A stretch of DNA of 7,607 bases, from contig JAXIPI010000159.1 in NCBI GenBank assembly GCA_045403015.1, forward strand, positions 1 to 7,607, written 5' to 3'. Every line of letters begins with the position of its first letter. Position 1 is the first letter of the stretch. This stretch comes from Gaiellasilicea sp045403015 (GTDB lineage: Bacteria > Actinomycetota > Thermoleophilia > Gaiellales > Gaiellaceae). The notes beneath the pieces were generated by a model, which was given only the letters and a program-made list of their open reading frames with translations, did not search any database and was not told where the DNA came from. Of the stretch, positions 6,309-7,607 are shown one piece after another. The translations under genes were made by a program, and so were the position numbers.

Positions 6309-7128
6309 GCGCCTCCTGCCGGCGCCGGTCGACAAGACGGACGACGCGGTGCGCGGTCTCCTCGATCCCGAGACCGGTGACGTCGATCACCGGGCAGCCG
6401 AGCCGTCGGTGGATCGCGGCGGCCTCCTCCAGCTCGTCATAGATCTCAACCATCTCCGCGTACTGGCGGTTCTTCCCACCCATCCCGCGCACCCGCGTCG
6501 AGCGGATCTCCGCCAGTCGCTCAGCGTCGATCGTGAGCCCGACGATCTTCAGCGGATCGATCTCGAAGAGCTCCGGCGGCGGCTTGATTCCTTTCACGAT
6601 CGGGACGTTCGCGGCTTTCTGGCCGAGGTACCCCAGGTAGATCGAGAGGGGCGTCTTCGAGGTGCGCGAGACGCCGACGAGCACGACGTCTGCCTCGGTC
6701 AGCCCGCTGCCGACACCGTCGTCGAACTTGACCGCGAACTCGATCGCCTCCATCCGCTTGAAATATGCGGAGTTGAGCGGCGGCCGCGCGCCGGGCTTCA
6801 TCCTTGCGGCCATCCCCGAGACCTTCGCGATCGACTCGATCGGATGGCCGAGCAGGTCGCAGTAGTGGAGCCGCGCGCTCCGGCACAGTGTCCGCATGCT
6901 CTCGCGTAGCTCTCGGTCGACCAGCGTGTAGACCATCACGGCCGGTCGGCCCCGCGCCCTGCTGACCGCGAGCTGGAGATCGTCGATCGTCTGGATCTGC
7001 GGGTGTCGCACCTCCTCGAACGGCTGCTCGGGGAACTGAGCCTCGAGCGCGGCGACGAGGCGCGCCGCCGTCTCGCCGGTCGAATCCGAGACGATGTGGA
7101 GCTCAACGGTCTCGCGCGCAGGCGTCAT
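6298..7128 (-). CDS. PPDK/PEP synthase regulatory protein (DUF299 kinase/pyrophosphorylase)
   Basis: DUF299 proteins are bifunctional regulators. They use ADP to phosphorylate a threonine next to the catalytic histidine of PPDK or PEP synthase, inactivating it, and use phosphate to remove it, releasing pyrophosphate. The product has 276 residues, a typical length. Motifs: VSDSTGETA at 13-21, CDLLGHP at 90-96, MEAIEFAVKFDDG at 126-138, and the hallmark P-loop GVSRTSKTPLSIYL at 152-165 with K158 and T159. RQYAE (221-225) and VIDVTGLGIEETA (247-259) near the C-terminus also fit the family. ATG 7128 starts the conserved part and has a TAGCCT box 7 nt upstream; the longer frame to 7425 runs through the divergent PIN gene and is rejected. 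The target is probably the ppdK product encoded 1.4 kb away, since no ppsA is seen. The stop TAA lies inside the start region of the small membrane-protein gene. Confidence 0.94.
   Translation of the reverse strand: MTPARETVELHIVSDSTGETAARLVAALEAQFPEQPFEEVRHPQIQTIDDLQLAVSRARGRPAVMVYTLVDRELRESMRTLCRSARLHYCDLLGHPIESIAKVSGMAARMKPGARPPLNSAYFKRMEAIEFAVKFDDGVGSGLTEADVVLVGVSRTSKTPLSIYLGYLGQKAANVPIVKGIKPPPELFEIDPLKIVGLTIDAERLAEIRSTRVRGMGGKNRQYAEMVEIYDELEEAAAIHRRLGCPVIDVTGLGIEETAHRVVRLVDRRRQEARAT
6312..6317 (-). promoter_or_regulatory. Possible Shine-Dalgarno AGGAGG for the small membrane protein
   Basis: The minus strand reads AGGAGG, then CGC, then GTG. It is a perfect anti-SD match and the only one I noticed beside a chosen start, as expected for an operon-internal gene. 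The 3-nt spacer is shorter than usual, and the bases also code for the Q-E of the DUF299 C-terminus, so chance is possible. Confidence 0.35.
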
Positions 7129-7135
7129 CCGCGGG

Positions 7136-7141
7136 AGGCTA
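7136..7141 (-). promoter_or_regulatory. -10-like TAGCCT, leaderless promoter of the DUF299 gene
   Basis: TAGCCT on the minus strand ends 7 nt before the ATG at 7128, with no Shine-Dalgarno between. It is the same hexamer as the comB box. Confidence 0.55.
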
Positions 7142-7158
7142 CAGCCGCCACGCGGCGA

Positions 7159-7164
7159 TAGTGT
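7159..7164 (+). promoter_or_regulatory. -10-like TAGTGT, leaderless promoter of the PIN gene
   Basis: TAGTGT ends 6 nt before the ATG at 7171. The gap between the divergent starts is 42 bases. The opposite-strand box lies 17 bases away, back to back, so each box occupies the other's -35 position. Confidence 0.5.
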
Positions 7165-7170
7165 TGCCCG

Positions 7171-7566
7171 ATGACCAGGTTCGTCGTCGACACCAGCGCC
7201 GTCCTCCACCTGGCGAGCGCCGGGCTCGAGGCCGGGGACGAGCACGAGCTCCTGGCACCGACGCTCCTCCGTTCCCAGACGCTGTCGGCCCTGCACGAGG
7301 CCGTCCAGCGGGGCGAGATCCCGGCCGACGTGGCGCGCAACCGCCTCACCCGCATCGGACGGATGCCGATCAGGCTCCTCGGCGACGCCGTGCTCCGGCG
7401 CCGGGCCTGGGAAGTGGCGGATCAATTGGGATGGGACTCGACCTACAACGCCGAGTACATCGCACTCACGCAGCTGCAGGCGGACGCGTTTGTGACCCTG
7501 GACAAGAAGTTGGCGCGCAGCGTCGAAGGGATCGTTGAGACCGCGTCGATCGACGCGCTGCGCTAG
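7171..7566 (+). CDS. PIN-domain protein, VapC-like, with altered acidic site
   Basis: VapC-type PIN proteins are Mg-dependent RNases, usually toxins paired with a small antitoxin. The 131-residue product starts RFVVDTSAVL with D7, the first metal-binding aspartate. LAPTLLRSQTLSAL follows, where the usual glutamate position holds Q36. Then comes TYNAEYIALTQLQADAFVTLDKKLA, where the usual third aspartate position holds N93 and the fourth is D111. Thus two of the four usual acidic residues are amides; E95 is close by and might substitute. The rest of the fold looks intact and full length. No antitoxin gene precedes it: the upstream neighbour is the divergent DUF299 gene, and only 41 bases remain downstream. 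It could be an orphan RNase, a weak or inactive PIN protein, or a toxin whose partner lies outside the window. The stop TAG is in a CTAG at 7563-7566. Confidence 0.85.
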   Translation: MTRFVVDTSAVLHLASAGLEAGDEHELLAPTLLRSQTLSALHEAVQRGEIPADVARNRLTRIGRMPIRLLGDAVLRRRAWEVADQLGWDSTYNAEYIALTQLQADAFVTLDKKLARSVEGIVETASIDALR

Positions 7567-7586
7567 GTCGAGCTCTGTCCTCCGGG

Positions 7587-7592
7587 TAGCCT
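7587..7592 (+). promoter_or_regulatory. Possible -10-like TAGCCT for a gene beyond the right edge
   Basis: TAGCCT occurs in the last 41 bases, 10 nt before a GTG at 7603. The spacing is longer than the 6-8 nt seen elsewhere here, so the start may lie past the edge or the match may be chance. The minus strand is also open from the edge to a TAG at 7563-7565, so a convergent gene ending there is an alternative. Confidence 0.2.
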
Positions 7593-7607
7593 CTGCTCTC
7601 TCGTGGC

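Noticed and set aside
6309..6335. Small membrane-protein start at TTG 6335
   Set aside because: Gives an Arg-rich leader and a longer overlap; GTG 6308 has AGGAGG just upstream, although spaced tightly.
6660..7170. Search for an antitoxin gene before the PIN gene
   Set aside because: Plus-strand frames here are shadows of the DUF299 gene; none resembles a ribbon-helix-helix, AbrB or Phd-type antitoxin.
7129..7425. N-terminal extension of the DUF299 gene to 7425
   Set aside because: Would overlap most of the PIN gene and adds a non-family leader; ATG 7128 begins the conserved domain.
7566..7607. Minus-strand reading frame from the right edge ending at TAG 7563-7565
   Set aside because: Only 14 codons are visible and any frame this short is often open; noted as possible but not supported.

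Overview
The window is a gene-dense, very GC-rich stretch of bacterial chromosome. Eight recognisable protein genes and one small membrane-protein gene alternate between the strands with almost no free DNA. The gene types (HPK4-like histidine kinase, B-box/rhomboid fusion, ComB family, PPDK with its DUF299 regulator, VapC-like PIN protein), the GC content, and TANNNT boxes placed 6-8 nt before start codons that lack a Shine-Dalgarno sequence all point to an actinobacterium. A Thermoleophilia-type soil lineage is my best guess, by inference only. The left edge looks like a contig end: bases 1-73 are an exact inverted copy of 145-217, probably a fold-back artefact.

Layout. About 3-761 (+): 3' part of a sensor histidine kinase. 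758-1438 (-): comB-family phosphatase. 1458-2330 (+): rhomboid protease with an N-terminal zinc finger. 2327-4918 (-): pyruvate, phosphate dikinase (ppdK). 4944-5621 (+): peptidase E-like S51 protein, overlapping by GTGA with 5618-6136 (+), a P-loop kinase-like protein. 6144-6308 (-): 54-residue membrane protein, overlapping the end of 6298-7128 (-), a DUF299 kinase/pyrophosphorylase. 7171-7566 (+): VapC-like PIN protein. No gap between genes exceeds 42 bases. I saw no tRNA, rRNA, CRISPR array, insertion sequence or intrinsic terminator.

How the genes work together. The clearest link is between ppdK and the DUF299 gene. PPDK interconverts pyruvate and phosphoenolpyruvate, and DUF299 proteins switch PPDK or PEP synthase off and on by phosphorylating and dephosphorylating a threonine next to the catalytic histidine. 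That Thr-Ser-His triplet is intact here. The peptidase E-like and P-loop genes form a translationally coupled pair lying between them. The other genes show no obvious shared pathway.

The most notable signals are in gene expression and boundaries rather than in a new enzyme system. All six starts at the three divergent junctions have a TANNNT box 6-8 nt upstream, which suggests leaderless transcription. At comB/rhomboid the two boxes are the two strands of one symmetric heptamer. Two convergent pairs end on one shared CTAG holding both UAG stop codons, and CTAG occurs nowhere inside a gene. I found no convincing undescribed multi-gene system.
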